Translations under genes and position numbers: made by a program
Shown here: positions 8,856 to 17,821 of the stretch, piece after piece
Layout of the letters: each line of letters starts with the position of its first letter
Position numbering within the stretch: the stretch's first letter is position 1
The notes under the pieces: generated by a model
The model's input: only the letters and a program-made list of their open reading frames with translations
The model's database searches: none
What the model was told of the DNA's origin: nothing
Assembly: GCA_016218915.1 (NCBI GenBank)
Contig: JACRCQ010000016.1
Coordinates: 146,009-210,008 of the forward strand
DNA from: Deltaproteobacteria bacterium
GTDB lineage: Bacteria > Myxococcota_A > Polyangia > Polyangiales > Polyangiaceae
Direction: 5' to 3'
DNA: 64,000 bases

Positions 8856-9626
8856 CTACCCAAAGGAGTGCGAGCCGTGGCTGAAGAAGAACGAGGTGCC
8901 GACGTAGGCGATCAGCATGAGCACGAGGCCTACGATGGCGAGTACCGACTTGGGCGCGGCGCGGTTGCCTGTGGGCCAGTGGCGAAGGTGCACGAATCCC
9001 GAGTAGAAGAGCCACAGGATGACGGACCAGACGACCTTGGGATCCCACAAGAAGTACGCGCCCCAGGCGACGTAGCCCCATGCGCCGCCGCAAATCATGG
9101 ATAGCGAGAACACGCACCATCCCCAGAACGCGTGCTGGTCGAGCGTACGCAGCACTGCGGGGTCCCTGGATCCGAGCAGGGCAGCGACCGCAGCGCCAGC
9201 CGACGAGCCCCAAAGCGCATAGGCGAAGAACGACGCCGGGACATGCAGCGGATACCAGACCGTCATCATCAGCGGCGGAGGGAAGAATGCGCCACGGTCG
9301 AAGCGCGTGGTCCACAGGTAGAACGCTGCCCCGACGCACCAGAGCACCATCCGATGCACACGGCTCGGGCTGTTGGACACCAGCAGGGCGACAGCGAACA
9401 CGGCAAAGGAGAATGCGTAGAACGACTCGAACTTGTTGGTGAGAGGGAAGTACGAGATGGCGTTGGCGCGGGCGATCAGGCCCAGCAGGTGAAGCAGCAC
9501 GCCAGTGGCGAGCAGCAGGGGGCGGCTGCGAGGCCAGGCGAAGTCCGCGAGGGCAGCCAGGAGGTAGAGGACCGCTGCGCCGACGTAGAGCGGGTCGAAC
9601 AGCGCAACAGGCGCCGATGGCATCAT
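8856..9626 (-). CDS. ccsA: CcsA/ResC-type cytochrome c assembly protein
   Basis: 256 residues, about eight transmembrane helices, with the tryptophan-rich periplasmic haem-binding signature GYVAWGAYFLWDPKVVWS near residue 175. Histidines flanking it are the expected haem ligands. It forms the System II cytochrome c synthase with ResB. The ATG at 9626 overlaps the stop of the upstream lipoprotein gene (ATGATG context), so the longer frame to 9734 is rejected. The multihaem cytochrome at 57095-58630 in the same window is an obvious kind of client. Confidence 0.9.
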   Translation of the reverse strand: MMPSAPVALFDPLYVGAAVLYLLAALADFAWPRSRPLLLATGVLLHLLGLIARANAISYFPLTNKFESFYAFSFAVFAVALLVSNSPSRVHRMVLWCVGAAFYLWTTRFDRGAFFPPPLMMTVWYPLHVPASFFAYALWGSSAGAAVAALLGSRDPAVLRTLDQHAFWGWCVFSLSMICGGAWGYVAWGAYFLWDPKVVWSVILWLFYSGFVHLRHWPTGNRAAPKSVLAIVGLVLMLIAYVGTSFFFSHGSHSFG

Positions 9627-10615
9627 GGCGATGCGGGCTTGGACATGGGGAAGATGAGCACGAAGGAGCCCGGACGCGGCCGGAACATCGTGGTCTTGCT
9701 CCCCATCCTGTCGCGATCGTAGTGCGGGAACCACTCGAGCTTGCGCCAGGTGTCGGTGTTCTCGATGAACTCGGGAACGAACATGTCGAGCTCGACGTAG
9801 CGCTTGCCCACGCGCTCCGAGAGCTGAGGGCCAAAGCTCCAGTCCGACAAGGCTTTGGGCGGCTCCAGATCGTTGTGCAGCACGCCGCCGTAGGTCACCA
9901 CCATCTTGCCCGCATCCGCAGGCGTCTTCCCATTGCGATCGAGCAGCTTCTCGACCTGCACCCGCGTGAGCCTCGCAATCGTCGACAGGAAGACCGGGAT
10001 CGAGTCCTCTCCAGCCTTGTCGATCGCGTCGAGATCCTCGCAGGCAGGACGAAGCAGATCAGGGATGATCCCGACCTGCCGGGACCGCTCGCCCATCTTG
10101 ACGTACTCGTTCTGGTTGGTGTCAGCCTGCTTGGAGGTGACGACCTTCTGCTTCTCGCGGACCTGCTCGGTCTTCTTCTTGCACTGGTTGTTGGGCATCA
10201 TCAGCTCGAGCACCAGGTCCGAGGCCGAGCCCTTGAGCATGGGCAGCAGGTCCGTGAATCGCTTGGCCGACGAGTCGACGCCTTCCTTGCCCTTCTGGGC
10301 ATGGGCCTCGCCGATCGCGAGCACAAGAGGCTTGGTCTCGAGAACGTACCGCAGCGCGGCCTCTGGCGAGTCGAACTGGATGCATCCGTGATCGCCGCAG
10401 GCTGTGGCACCTGCTGGGGTCGGCAATGCCGGCGCAGCAGCCGACGCAGGCGCGCGGGCTGATGCAGACTCGCGGGCCGACGCAGGCTCGCGGGCCGACG
10501 CAGATTCGTGCGCAGCGGGTACGGCCGGCGATTCGCTGCGCCGCGAGCATCCTGCCACCAGCGCGACCACTGCAATGGCCGCGCACGGCCCTGCGCTCCT
10601 CACCAACCTTGTCAC
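9623..10615 (-). CDS. Lipoprotein with GEAH motif, ChaN/EreA-like fold suspected
   Basis: 330 residues from a GTG that overlaps the preceding stop (GTGA). Signal peptide ends at LVAGCS; then an Ala/Ser/Glu repeat linker built from tandem SARE/ASAR units. The core begins KPLVLAIGEAHAQK, and a later block reads VVTYGGVLHNDLEP. The GEAH element recalls the ChaN/EreA/TraB-like superfamily, whose ChaN members are haem-binding lipoproteins. Its position directly ahead of ccsA-resB with a 4-base overlap would fit a haem-handling role, but no haem ligand can be proved. Treat the fold call as tentative. Confidence 0.5.
   Translation of the reverse strand: MTRLVRSAGPCAAIAVVALVAGCSRRSESPAVPAAHESASAREPASARESASARAPASAAAPALPTPAGATACGDHGCIQFDSPEAALRYVLETKPLVLAIGEAHAQKGKEGVDSSAKRFTDLLPMLKGSASDLVLELMMPNNQCKKKTEQVREKQKVVTSKQADTNQNEYVKMGERSRQVGIIPDLLRPACEDLDAIDKAGEDSIPVFLSTIARLTRVQVEKLLDRNGKTPADAGKMVVTYGGVLHNDLEPPKALSDWSFGPQLSERVGKRYVELDMFVPEFIENTDTWRKLEWFPHYDRDRMGSKTTMFRPRPGSFVLIFPMSKPASP
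10436..10510 (-). repeat. Tandem ~15-bp coding repeat
   Basis: Imperfect tandem copies of a 15-bp unit (gcgggccgacgcagg-like) encode the Ala-Ser-Ala-Arg-Glu linker of the overlapping lipoprotein. The unit is a multiple of three, so copy number can change without breaking the frame. Confidence 0.7.
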
Positions 10616-11094
10616 TTTGCGGACAGGTCCTTGCAGCTCGAGCCGATCTCGACATTCTTCACGTCGGCGTTCGCGGTCACCGAGGTGATCCCGTTCTCGT
10701 GGTCGTCGATGATCCAGATCATCACCGTCCCGTCAGGCTTGCGCGGGAACGTCGTGCCTGTGTTGCCGCCGATCGAGGTCTTGGTGCCGCTGCCGAACTT
10801 GGGTCGATCGCCGATGAACAGCTGGACCGTCTTGGAGCATAAGTTGCGCACGTTGATCGACGAAGGGGGCGCCGGCTTGACGTCCGGGGTCTTCTCCGGC
10901 GTGCTCGGGGGCGTACCCGTCGACGGGGGAGTGGGAGCTTCCGGCGTGCTGGGGGTAGCCATGCTCGAGGTCTGCCCAGGCCCGGCTCCGCCGCCCGGAC
11001 CTCCGCCGGATTGGGGGGGCGGCATGATGACGCAGCCGACCGCGAGCAGGGAAGGAATCAGGAGCGAGGCGATGGATAGGGAATTTCGAGCCAT
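10612..11094 (-). CDS. Hypothetical proline-rich lipoprotein
   Basis: 160 residues starting at MARNSLSIASLL, lipobox LLAVGCV, then a Gly/Pro/Thr-rich linker (about residues 25-75) and a compact C-terminal domain (NLCSKTVQLFIGDRPKFGSGT...). The C-terminal domain has two cysteines and a beta-rich look. The downstream gene's GTG overlaps its stop, so it is the first gene of the lipoprotein-ccsA-resB unit. No family recognised. Confidence 0.7.
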   Translation of the reverse strand: MARNSLSIASLLIPSLLAVGCVIMPPPQSGGGPGGGAGPGQTSSMATPSTPEAPTPPSTGTPPSTPEKTPDVKPAPPSSINVRNLCSKTVQLFIGDRPKFGSGTKTSIGGNTGTTFPRKPDGTVMIWIIDDHENGITSVTANADVKNVEIGSSCKDLSAK

Positions 11095-11152
11095 GGACCC
11101 GGGGTAGCCCGAGCGGGCATCGACGTCCAGGGGCGCGTGCAACTGTTGGGAA

Positions 11153-12370
11153 TCAAAGATCCGGACGGGCGAACACCATGCTGGAGTTGTGTCCGCCGAA
11201 GCCGAAGGAGTTGCTCACTGCAGCTCGAATCGTCGTCTTGCGCGCCTCGTTGGGAACGTAGTCGAGGTCGCACTCGGGGTCCGGCTCGCGCAGGTTGATC
11301 GTGGGAGTGGCGGTCTGGTGGACGAGCGACAGGACGGTGACCGCGGCCTCGATGGCGCCTGCGCCGCCCATGGCGTGGCCGATCATCGACTTCTGCGAGC
11401 TGACCATGAGCTTGTCGGCGTGCTTGCCGAAGCTCACCCGGATCGCGTGGGTCTCTTCCTTGTCGTTCATCTTGGTGCTGGTGCCGTGCGCGCTGATGTA
11501 GTCGATCGCCTCGGGCGGCAGCGATGCATCCTGCAGCGCGGTGTTCATCGCGCGCGTCATCCCTTCGCCCTCCGGGCCAACCGCCACGATGTTGTAGGCG
11601 TCGGAGCAGGCGCCGAATCCACGCATCTCGGCCAGGATCCTGGCGCCGCGCGCGTGTGCGTGCTCCCACTCCTCGAGCATGAGATAGGCGGCGCCTTCGC
11701 CCATCACGAACCCGCGCCGGGTGTTGTCGAACGGACGCGACATGCGCGTCGGCTCCTCGTCCTTGGCCGTGTTCAGCGCGCGCATCCATGCGTAGGTCCG
11801 CATCACGTCGCGGGAGATGACCGTGTCCACTCCGCCCCCGAGCATTCCGACAGCTCGCCCGGTTCGCACCTGGTCGAACGCAAGCCCAAGGGCATGCGCC
11901 CCAGACGCGCACGCCGTGCTGCAGGCAAGGTTCGGGCCCCTGAGCTGCTCCAGGATCGCAATCCAAGCCGGCGCGCCGTTGGGCATCACACGGATGATGG
12001 TCGTGGGGCCCACCTTGTACCCCTCGGACGGCAGCGGCTCGCCGAATCCCACGCCGCTGAACACGCCCCACTTGTCGGGCGCCTCGCGATGGGGCTGTCC
12101 GGCTTGGGCAAGGGCCTGCCGCGCAGCGCACACCGCGAAGTGCACGAAGCGTGACGTGCGATCGCGCACGTCCGGAGGCAACGCTTCGGCAAGCTGCTGG
12201 GCCTGGGCGTTCGGCACTTCAGCGGCAACGACGACCTTCTCGCCGGTGGGGTCGTAGCCTTCGATCCGACGCACGCCCGATCGACCGCTCGCAAACCCAT
12301 CCCAGCTCGAGGCCGTGTCGAGGCCGAGCGCGGTGACCATGCCAATACCGGTAACGGCGACTCGTTTCAT
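11153..12370 (-). CDS. Beta-ketoacyl-ACP synthase (FabF type)
   Basis: 405-residue condensing enzyme. The active-site cysteine lies in NLACSTACASGAHALG (the TACASG motif), and the two histidines in YISAHGTSTKMND and KSMIGHAMGGAGA complete the Cys-His-His triad of decarboxylating KAS II enzymes. It starts MKRVAVTGIGMVTALG as FabF proteins do. No other fab genes are adjacent, so it may serve a specialised pathway such as the ACP cassette at 1711-5992; that link is inference. The nearby lipoproteins are separate units. Confidence 0.95.
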   Translation of the reverse strand: MKRVAVTGIGMVTALGLDTASSWDGFASGRSGVRRIEGYDPTGEKVVVAAEVPNAQAQQLAEALPPDVRDRTSRFVHFAVCAARQALAQAGQPHREAPDKWGVFSGVGFGEPLPSEGYKVGPTTIIRVMPNGAPAWIAILEQLRGPNLACSTACASGAHALGLAFDQVRTGRAVGMLGGGVDTVISRDVMRTYAWMRALNTAKDEEPTRMSRPFDNTRRGFVMGEGAAYLMLEEWEHAHARGARILAEMRGFGACSDAYNIVAVGPEGEGMTRAMNTALQDASLPPEAIDYISAHGTSTKMNDKEETHAIRVSFGKHADKLMVSSQKSMIGHAMGGAGAIEAAVTVLSLVHQTATPTINLREPDPECDLDYVPNEARKTTIRAAVSNSFGFGGHNSSMVFARPDL

Positions 12371-12446
12371 CAGTTTCCATCCTTGCCTTGACCCACGTTG
12401 GCGTCAGGCGACCTGAAGCCATAGCCCAAGTCGAGGCAGATGGGGG

Positions 12447-13565
12447 CTACTTGATTTCGTTCTGGCGGGCGATGACCGTTCGGCACGTGTCCAGCGGCTG
12501 CGAGAAGTCCGGCTTCCAGTCGTATCCGCCGTGCTTTCCATCGATCCGCACAGCACGAAAGCGGCTGAGATCCGCGTTGACCTCGTACAAAGGCAGGGAC
12601 TTGATCGCACTGGTCACGCTGATCTGCGTGTTCTGCAGGTACAGATCCGCGCCGACCACGTTGTAGCGTATCGCCGCATCGAAGTTGCCCGTCATCTCGC
12701 ACGAGGACTGCGCCTTGGCCTTGAACATCGGGTCCACTTGCAGGTCCAGCAGCGCCCGTCCCTGGATCGTGGCCGCTGCCTTCGAAGGCTCGGTCGGATT
12801 GCACACGACCTTCTGCTTCTTGTCCTCGTCCGTGTAGCCGCACACGTGCACGGTCACCCCGGCCCAGCCGTCCTTGTCGTCGTCTACCACTGCGTCGCAG
12901 TGCGTCACACACGTCTCGTCACAGACCGGACCGCGCCCGGGCGCGTTGTCGTTCACGCCGCACGATGGCTTGTCCATCTGCCAGCCCGGCATCGCATCTC
13001 CGGTCTCTCGCGTCCCAATCACGAACGTGAGCCGATCGAAGTCGATCGCACCACCCGGCAGGAGCGACGCGATCGTGCCTTGCGTCTGGGCGATCGGAGT
13101 TGCCGGGAACGCGTCGACCAGCGCCGGCGGGAAGGTCAGCCCCGCATAGACCATGTTCTGGGCCTTGGGGTCGCACTCGCCCACAATCGCCGAGATGACC
13201 GGCAGCTCGAGTGTACACACGAGCGCTTCCACCTTGTCGACGGACTTGCTCCCTGCGGCCTGCGAGACTCGCATCAACGCCAGGAAGGTCCCTTCGCTGG
13301 TCTGGTCCACAGGACACACGGTGACCGCGCCTCCCGGGTGGGAGCCAAACGTCAGGCTGAGCCTCGCAAAGATCGCGAACACACCGTCCAGATCGAGGTC
13401 CCCCTGCTCTGTGCACTGGAATCCCGCCTCAGGAGCTACGTACGCGTCGCTGCCGGCATCGACCGGGTCAGGGGGAGCTGCGTCCTGCGAAGCGCTGCAT
13501 GCGAGCAGGCCTGCGCAGGCGACGAGCAAAGGAGCGGCGGCGAGCTTGCGGTGAGAGCGGGTCAC
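12447..13565 (-). CDS. Hypothetical lipoprotein
   Basis: 372 residues from a GTG start; lipobox LLACS followed by an Asp/Pro/Ala linker. The mature protein contains paired cysteines (CDETCVTHCDAVVDDD) and no known catalytic motif. The stop lies about 75 bases before the FabF start on the same strand, but no coupling is evident. Probably exported and membrane-anchored; role unknown. Confidence 0.68.
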   Translation of the reverse strand: MTRSHRKLAAAPLLVACAGLLACSASQDAAPPDPVDAGSDAYVAPEAGFQCTEQGDLDLDGVFAIFARLSLTFGSHPGGAVTVCPVDQTSEGTFLALMRVSQAAGSKSVDKVEALVCTLELPVISAIVGECDPKAQNMVYAGLTFPPALVDAFPATPIAQTQGTIASLLPGGAIDFDRLTFVIGTRETGDAMPGWQMDKPSCGVNDNAPGRGPVCDETCVTHCDAVVDDDKDGWAGVTVHVCGYTDEDKKQKVVCNPTEPSKAAATIQGRALLDLQVDPMFKAKAQSSCEMTGNFDAAIRYNVVGADLYLQNTQISVTSAIKSLPLYEVNADLSRFRAVRIDGKHGGYDWKPDFSQPLDTCRTVIARQNEIK

Positions 13566-13603
13566 GATCCCAAGTGGTAGCGATCCGGTGGCGGCCGGTC
13601 AAA

Positions 13604-13626
13604 TTCTTCAATAGTTGTTGAAAGAA
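13604..13626. promoter_or_regulatory. AT-rich imperfect palindrome upstream of lipoprotein gene
   Basis: TTCTTCAA and TTGAAAGAA form imperfect inverted arms around a 6-base centre in the 102-base gap between the lipoprotein start (13565) and the NRDE stop (13668). AT-rich dyads stand out in this GC-rich context and may be an operator or promoter element; no -10 box is clear. Confidence 0.35.
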
Positions 13627-13667
13627 ACAGGACAGTGCACAGCGCTGCTGCCTGGTTTTCGCTACCT

Positions 13668-14417
13668 TCATGCGGTCGGAGCACCCACAAGCTCCGCCGC
13701 GCGTGAAGAGTAGTCGTCGTAGGGATGACGACACGGAGCCCCTTCGCTGTGCAGGAAGCGCAGCTCCCCGGGGCCGGCCACCAGCACCGTCGATGACCGG
13801 GTGCCGTATCCACCCATGTGGCAGCACAAGCTCGCACGAGGATCCCCGTCGCGCTCGTGCGTCCGCCCCACGCGCATCAGGTCCGCCAGCAGCGTGTCGG
13901 TGTCCGGCTCTGCTTCCACCACCTCGCGCACCAGCGCTTCGGCCCGCAAACGCTTCGCGGCTCCTTCGCTCTTGTCGCGCCAGTTGGTCGCTGCGTGCAC
14001 GCCAGGCTCGAGCATGTGCACCGAAGCTGTGCCGTCGTACTGCGCACGGACGGCCGTTCGCCCATCCGAAGCGATCACGTTGAAGCCGTTGTAGACATCC
14101 GCCTGCAGCCTCTCGAGGGACTCTGCCGCCTGGGTTGCATCGCGCAGGCCGAGCAGATCCAGCACGAGCCTTCCCCTCGATCGGCGGGACAAGTCGATAG
14201 GGCCTCCAGCGAGGTTGGTCAGGCCCACGAACAACCCGCTCGCGTTGATGCCGCACCATGTGCCGCCCTGCAGCTCGTCGCGTCCCCCGAACGCCGCAGG
14301 GGTCGAGCGAAGAAGCCCAGGCGGGCTCGATGGCCGGGAGAGAAGCTCGTCGCGGTTGGCGAGCACGACGAGCGGTCGGCCGCTGAGCAGGCAGTGGGCG
14401 AGGACCAGGGTGCACAC
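13668..14417 (-). CDS. NRDE/TANGO2-family protein
   Basis: 249 residues starting from GTG at 14417, which gives the family N-terminus MCTLVLAH with Cys at position 2, then the eponymous motif LANRDELLSRPS. A GTWCGINASGLFVGLTN block follows. The family resembles Ntn-hydrolase folds in which Cys2 would be the nucleophile; TANGO2 homologues have been linked to lipid or haem handling but the reaction is not settled. The long open frame to 15926 overlaps the hydrolase gene and is not used. The hydrolase stop lies 56 bases upstream on the same strand. Confidence 0.85.
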   Translation of the reverse strand: MCTLVLAHCLLSGRPLVVLANRDELLSRPSSPPGLLRSTPAAFGGRDELQGGTWCGINASGLFVGLTNLAGGPIDLSRRSRGRLVLDLLGLRDATQAAESLERLQADVYNGFNVIASDGRTAVRAQYDGTASVHMLEPGVHAATNWRDKSEGAAKRLRAEALVREVVEAEPDTDTLLADLMRVGRTHERDGDPRASLCCHMGGYGTRSSTVLVAGPGELRFLHSEGAPCRHPYDDYSSRAAELVGAPTA

Positions 14418-14473
14418 AGGGGCGAACTTGATGCAGCGCGCGCTGGGCGGCAAGTGCCAGCGGGCGCCAGGGT

Positions 14474-15628
14474 TCAGCTCCCTTCGGCAGAGCCGAGCAT
14501 GCCGGCCATGAAGTGAATCAAGCTCATGCGATCCGACCATCCTGGCTCGCCCTGCAGCTCGACGTGGGAGATTGCCTTGCTGACCAGGGCATGGGCGAGC
14601 CACGAACGCGGTGCGTGGGAAGCGAGCCACAGCGTTTCGCTCGCAGGGATCACGGAGTCTCCAGCGCCGTGAAGCAGGTAGATGGGAACCCGAATCCTGC
14701 TCATGCACGACGACGGAGACACGCTCGGGAACCTGGGGGACTGCCGCTCGATCTCGGCCACCAGCTCGGATCGGATGATGTCGAGCTTGTGCTCGAACAG
14801 CGCGTCCATGCGGGCACGCGATGCGGGGCTGAGCTTGCCTTCGCTCGCGCGCGCGGTGTCGAATTCCTCCCAAAGCCAGTAGCGGAGCGCCTCCTGGGCC
14901 GCTGGAGCGTCTTCCGGCGGAAAGAAGCTCTCGATGCGCGAATAGACCAGCACGAGCGCACCGTAGTCGTGGGCATGGAGATGCTCCGTGGAGCCATCCG
15001 GACGCTCGATCGTGTTGGTCACGAAGAAGCGCAGCACGCGCCCCAGATCGTCGTGCCCGCCCACGGACACCACGAACGAGAGGTCCGGAGCATTGCGATC
15101 GTCCGCAGCGGCCATCAGCGAAAGCCCCCCGGCGAAGCTCATTCCCATCAGCCCCACCTTGCGTCCATCGAGACGGCCGCGCAGCTCGCGCAGCGCTGCC
15201 CCCAAGGTTGCGATCGATCTCGGATCGATCCGGAAGTCTGCGAGCTCGCGGATTTCCGGGGTGAGGACCGCGATCCCGGCGGAAGCGATCGCGCGTGAGA
15301 AGCTCCTGAGTCGAGGCTCCTCGATTCCGAGGCGATGGACTCCGTGGGCCAGGACGATCCCGGGGGGCTTGCCTCTTCCGGCCGGCAGGTACAGCCGCGC
15401 AGGGATGCGAGCTCCGTCGCTCTCGAAGTCGAGCTTGCTCTCCACCACGTCGTGACGGGAGATCCCGGCGAGCGTTCCCGCGGCCTTGGGATCCGAGAAG
15501 CGCGTGAGGAGCGCCATCGCCCGTACGTGGCGCCAGGCAGGACCTGCGGTGAGCAGGAGCACCAGGGCGACCGCGAAGAAAAGGGCGTTCCGGACACGAT
15601 GCTTGCGCAGGCGATTCGAAGTCAGCAT
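14474..15628 (-). CDS. Membrane-anchored alpha/beta hydrolase
   Basis: 384 residues with one N-terminal membrane segment (NALFFAVALVLLLTAG). The hydrolase core shows the nucleophile elbow GMSFAGG and a late acid/histidine pair in LLHGAGDSVIP and AISHVEL. Such proteins are esterases or amidases held at the membrane; the substrate cannot be predicted. It precedes the NRDE gene on the same strand and is divergent from the small lipoprotein at 15748. Confidence 0.85.
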   Translation of the reverse strand: MLTSNRLRKHRVRNALFFAVALVLLLTAGPAWRHVRAMALLTRFSDPKAAGTLAGISRHDVVESKLDFESDGARIPARLYLPAGRGKPPGIVLAHGVHRLGIEEPRLRSFSRAIASAGIAVLTPEIRELADFRIDPRSIATLGAALRELRGRLDGRKVGLMGMSFAGGLSLMAAADDRNAPDLSFVVSVGGHDDLGRVLRFFVTNTIERPDGSTEHLHAHDYGALVLVYSRIESFFPPEDAPAAQEALRYWLWEEFDTARASEGKLSPASRARMDALFEHKLDIIRSELVAEIERQSPRFPSVSPSSCMSRIRVPIYLLHGAGDSVIPASETLWLASHAPRSWLAHALVSKAISHVELQGEPGWSDRMSLIHFMAGMLGSAEGS

Positions 15629-15747
15629 GGAACTCGAGGCTGCTCTTGCCCGATGCTAACCCGAGCCGAGGGCGATTGCATCTTCGCGATTGACGCTCGA
15701 TCCGTCTGAGGGTCGCCGCGGGACAGCGATGCGGGTATGTTCTGCGG

Positions 15748-16119
15748 ATGAGGATACGAGGCGCGATCGGAGTGGTGCTCGTGGCGCTGGCAGCGACGGG
15801 ATGCTGTGGAGGCGGGGGGAGCGACGACACCTGCAGAGCCACGCTGACGTACAGAGGGGGGACGGGGCCTGGGGCCGGCACGGACAAAGCCGCGGCGCAG
15901 AAGGGCGCGTGCTGGAAGTACTGCATCGATCGGGATCCCGATGTGGACGCGGCCTACAAGCGCTGGGTTGCAGCGGGCAACCAGCCCAAGCCGGGGGGCA
16001 AGACGTGGACGCTCGACGATGTCCCGTCGCTGAAGATGGTCCGGCTCGCCTGCGAGGATCAGTGTCAACGCGACATCGCGGCTGGCAAGGCACAGATCAC
16101 GTTTGCCAACTGCAAGTAG
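15748..16119 (+). CDS. Small cysteine-containing lipoprotein
   Basis: 123 residues starting MRIRGAIG; lipobox AATGCC, then a polyglycine hinge and a small domain with six cysteines (CWKYCIDRD, CEDQCQRD, terminal NCK). Its own start is clear (ATG at 15748, 119 bases from the divergent hydrolase). No family recognised. Confidence 0.7.
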   Translation: MRIRGAIGVVLVALAATGCCGGGGSDDTCRATLTYRGGTGPGAGTDKAAAQKGACWKYCIDRDPDVDAAYKRWVAAGNQPKPGGKTWTLDDVPSLKMVRLACEDQCQRDIAAGKAQITFANCK

Positions 16120-16696
16120 CGCGCGGCCGGGGCGTCGATCGTTGGCGCGGGCGATTCCGCAACCAAGGCCCAGTGTCGAGGTCGGGATTTGACCGACGGT
16201 GTCGTGTCTACGGACATGGTGCGCGGTATCGCGATTCCGCGGGACGCGGCGCCCATCGGGGCGGCGATGGCTACTCGCTGTGGGACATGATGTGGGCTCC
16301 AAACGAGGCTCCGAGTCAAGCTAGGACACGGACTCCAGCATAGACTCCGGCATAGACTCCGGCCTGAAATCTCATGACAGGTTGACTCAGGAACAAGCCC
16401 CGGCTGGGGCTCTGGCTAACCGGCAACGGACTTGCATCAGCCGCCGGCCCTTCAGCCGGCGGATCCATAGATGGATCCATGCCGCGCCGCGATGGCGTGC
16501 ATCTCGATAGATCGCCCGCGCCATCGATTGATCCCGCCCCGCCGCGATGGCTACATGAAACGCCAACCTGCCGCAGTTGCGTTCCCCGAACGTGCTGCTT
16601 CGCGATTGAGCCCGCGAGCAGGGGGGTGACCTTCGTTTCGAACAACCCCGGTTGCCGTTCGCCCTCCAGGCGCTATCCTCCCTTCGGCCTGAGACA
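16120..16696. other. 577-bp intergenic region with repeats and hairpins
   Basis: No supported gene. It holds a 12-bp tandem repeat (gactccggcata, three copies at 16331-16366), two adjacent dyads at 16441-16478, and an 11-bp direct repeat gccgcgatggc at 16486-16496 and 16541-16551. It is the promoter side of the HydE-like gene. Confidence 0.6.
16441..16478. terminator. Two adjacent hairpins, possible terminator
   Basis: CCGCCGGC-ccttca-GCCGGCGG (8-bp stem, 6-base loop) runs directly into GGATCCAT-ag-ATGGATCC (8-bp perfect dyad sharing the GG). There is no following T-tract on the plus strand, so a structured mobile remnant or protein site is as likely as a terminator. Confidence 0.4.
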
Positions 16697-17815
16697 ATGA
16701 CGTTGAACCAAGCAGACCTGTCTTTCGAGGACGCTCTCGCGAGTGCGCTTGCAGGGACTCCGCCCGAGGAGCGCTGGCTCGTGCCGCTTCTCTGCTCTTC
16801 CGACGAGGATGCCCCGCGTCTGTACAGGGAAGCGGATCGGGTGCGACAGCAGCGCGTCGGCGACGACGTCCACCTGCGCGCGCTCATCGAGTTCTCCAAC
16901 TACTGCAAACGCAATTGCAGCTACTGCGGGTTGCGCCACGACAACCGGCGCGTCGATCGCTATCGGATGTCGATCGAGGACATCGAGCGCACCGCGCTCG
17001 AAGCCGAGGAGCTGGGCTACCGTACGGTGGTCTTGCAGTCCGGCGAAGACCCCTGGTACACGCGCGATCGGATGTCCGAGATCATTCGCCGGATCCGGGC
17101 ACGCACGCACATGGCCATCACCTTGAGCGTGGGAGAGCGCGACTACGATACCTACCGCGCCTGGCGCGAAGCTGGCGCGGATCGATGCCTGGTTCGGATC
17201 GAGACGACGGACCCTGCGCTCTTTCGGGCGTTGCACCCGGATGACGACCTCGAGGAGCGAAAGCGTTGCATCGTATGGCTGCGCGATCTCGGCTATCAGC
17301 TCGGCTCCGGCGTGATGGTCGGCTTGCCTGGCCAGACTCCGCAGATGCTGGCGCGCGACGTGATCTGGCTGCACGAAGTCGGCGCTGAGATGATTGGCGT
17401 CGGACCGTTCATCCCCCATCCGGACACGCCCCTGCGCCAGGCTCGAGGAGGCACGGTCGAGCAGACGCTGCGGCTCGTGTCCGTGCTCCGTCTGGCGTTT
17501 CCCTGGGCGCACCTTCCTGCCACGACCGCGATGGGCACGCTCGATCCCAACGGCAGAGAGAAGGCGCTGCAAGCGGGCGCCAACGTGATGATGCCGAACA
17601 TCACGCCCGTCTCTCACAGGGCGAGCTACCAGATCTACCCTGACAAGATCTGCACCACGGATGACGCGAAGACGTGTGCGAGCTGCGTGAGCGGGCGCCT
17701 GGCGTCGATCGGGCGCACGATCGCGACCGACCCGGGCCATGTGCTGCGCGGAGCGGATCGGCAGCGCGCGCCCGTGTGCGATCCTCCCAGGCGCCGTCTG
17801 GTCGTGTTGCCGTGA
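16697..17815 (+). CDS. hydE: HydE-like radical SAM protein
   Basis: 372 residues in the BioB-like radical SAM family. The SAM cluster is C70-x3-C74-x2-C77 (NYCKRNCSYCGLR). A second set, C319-x7-C327-x2-C330 in ICTTDDAKTCASC, has the spacing of the auxiliary cluster of HydE, the [FeFe]-hydrogenase maturase, and separates it from BioB and PylB. The core motifs VVLQSGEDPWY and GSGVMVGLPGQT fit HydE. No hydF, hydG or [FeFe]-hydrogenase gene is in the window. The upstream in-frame GTG at 16652 is not preferred. It converges on the czcA gene with a 6-base gap. Confidence 0.85.
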   Translation: MTLNQADLSFEDALASALAGTPPEERWLVPLLCSSDEDAPRLYREADRVRQQRVGDDVHLRALIEFSNYCKRNCSYCGLRHDNRRVDRYRMSIEDIERTALEAEELGYRTVVLQSGEDPWYTRDRMSEIIRRIRARTHMAITLSVGERDYDTYRAWREAGADRCLVRIETTDPALFRALHPDDDLEERKRCIVWLRDLGYQLGSGVMVGLPGQTPQMLARDVIWLHEVGAEMIGVGPFIPHPDTPLRQARGGTVEQTLRLVSVLRLAFPWAHLPATTAMGTLDPNGREKALQAGANVMMPNITPVSHRASYQIYPDKICTTDDAKTCASCVSGRLASIGRTIATDPGHVLRGADRQRAPVCDPPRRRLVVLP

Positions 17816-17821
17816 GGATCG

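Noticed and set aside
13668..15926. 752-residue open frame on the minus strand
   Set aside because: It is a run-on of the NRDE gene through the alpha/beta hydrolase gene; the hydrolase has clear motifs in its own frame.
16697..17815. Biotin synthase or PylB
   Set aside because: The C-terminal C-x7-C-x2-C set matches HydE and is not expected in BioB or PylB.
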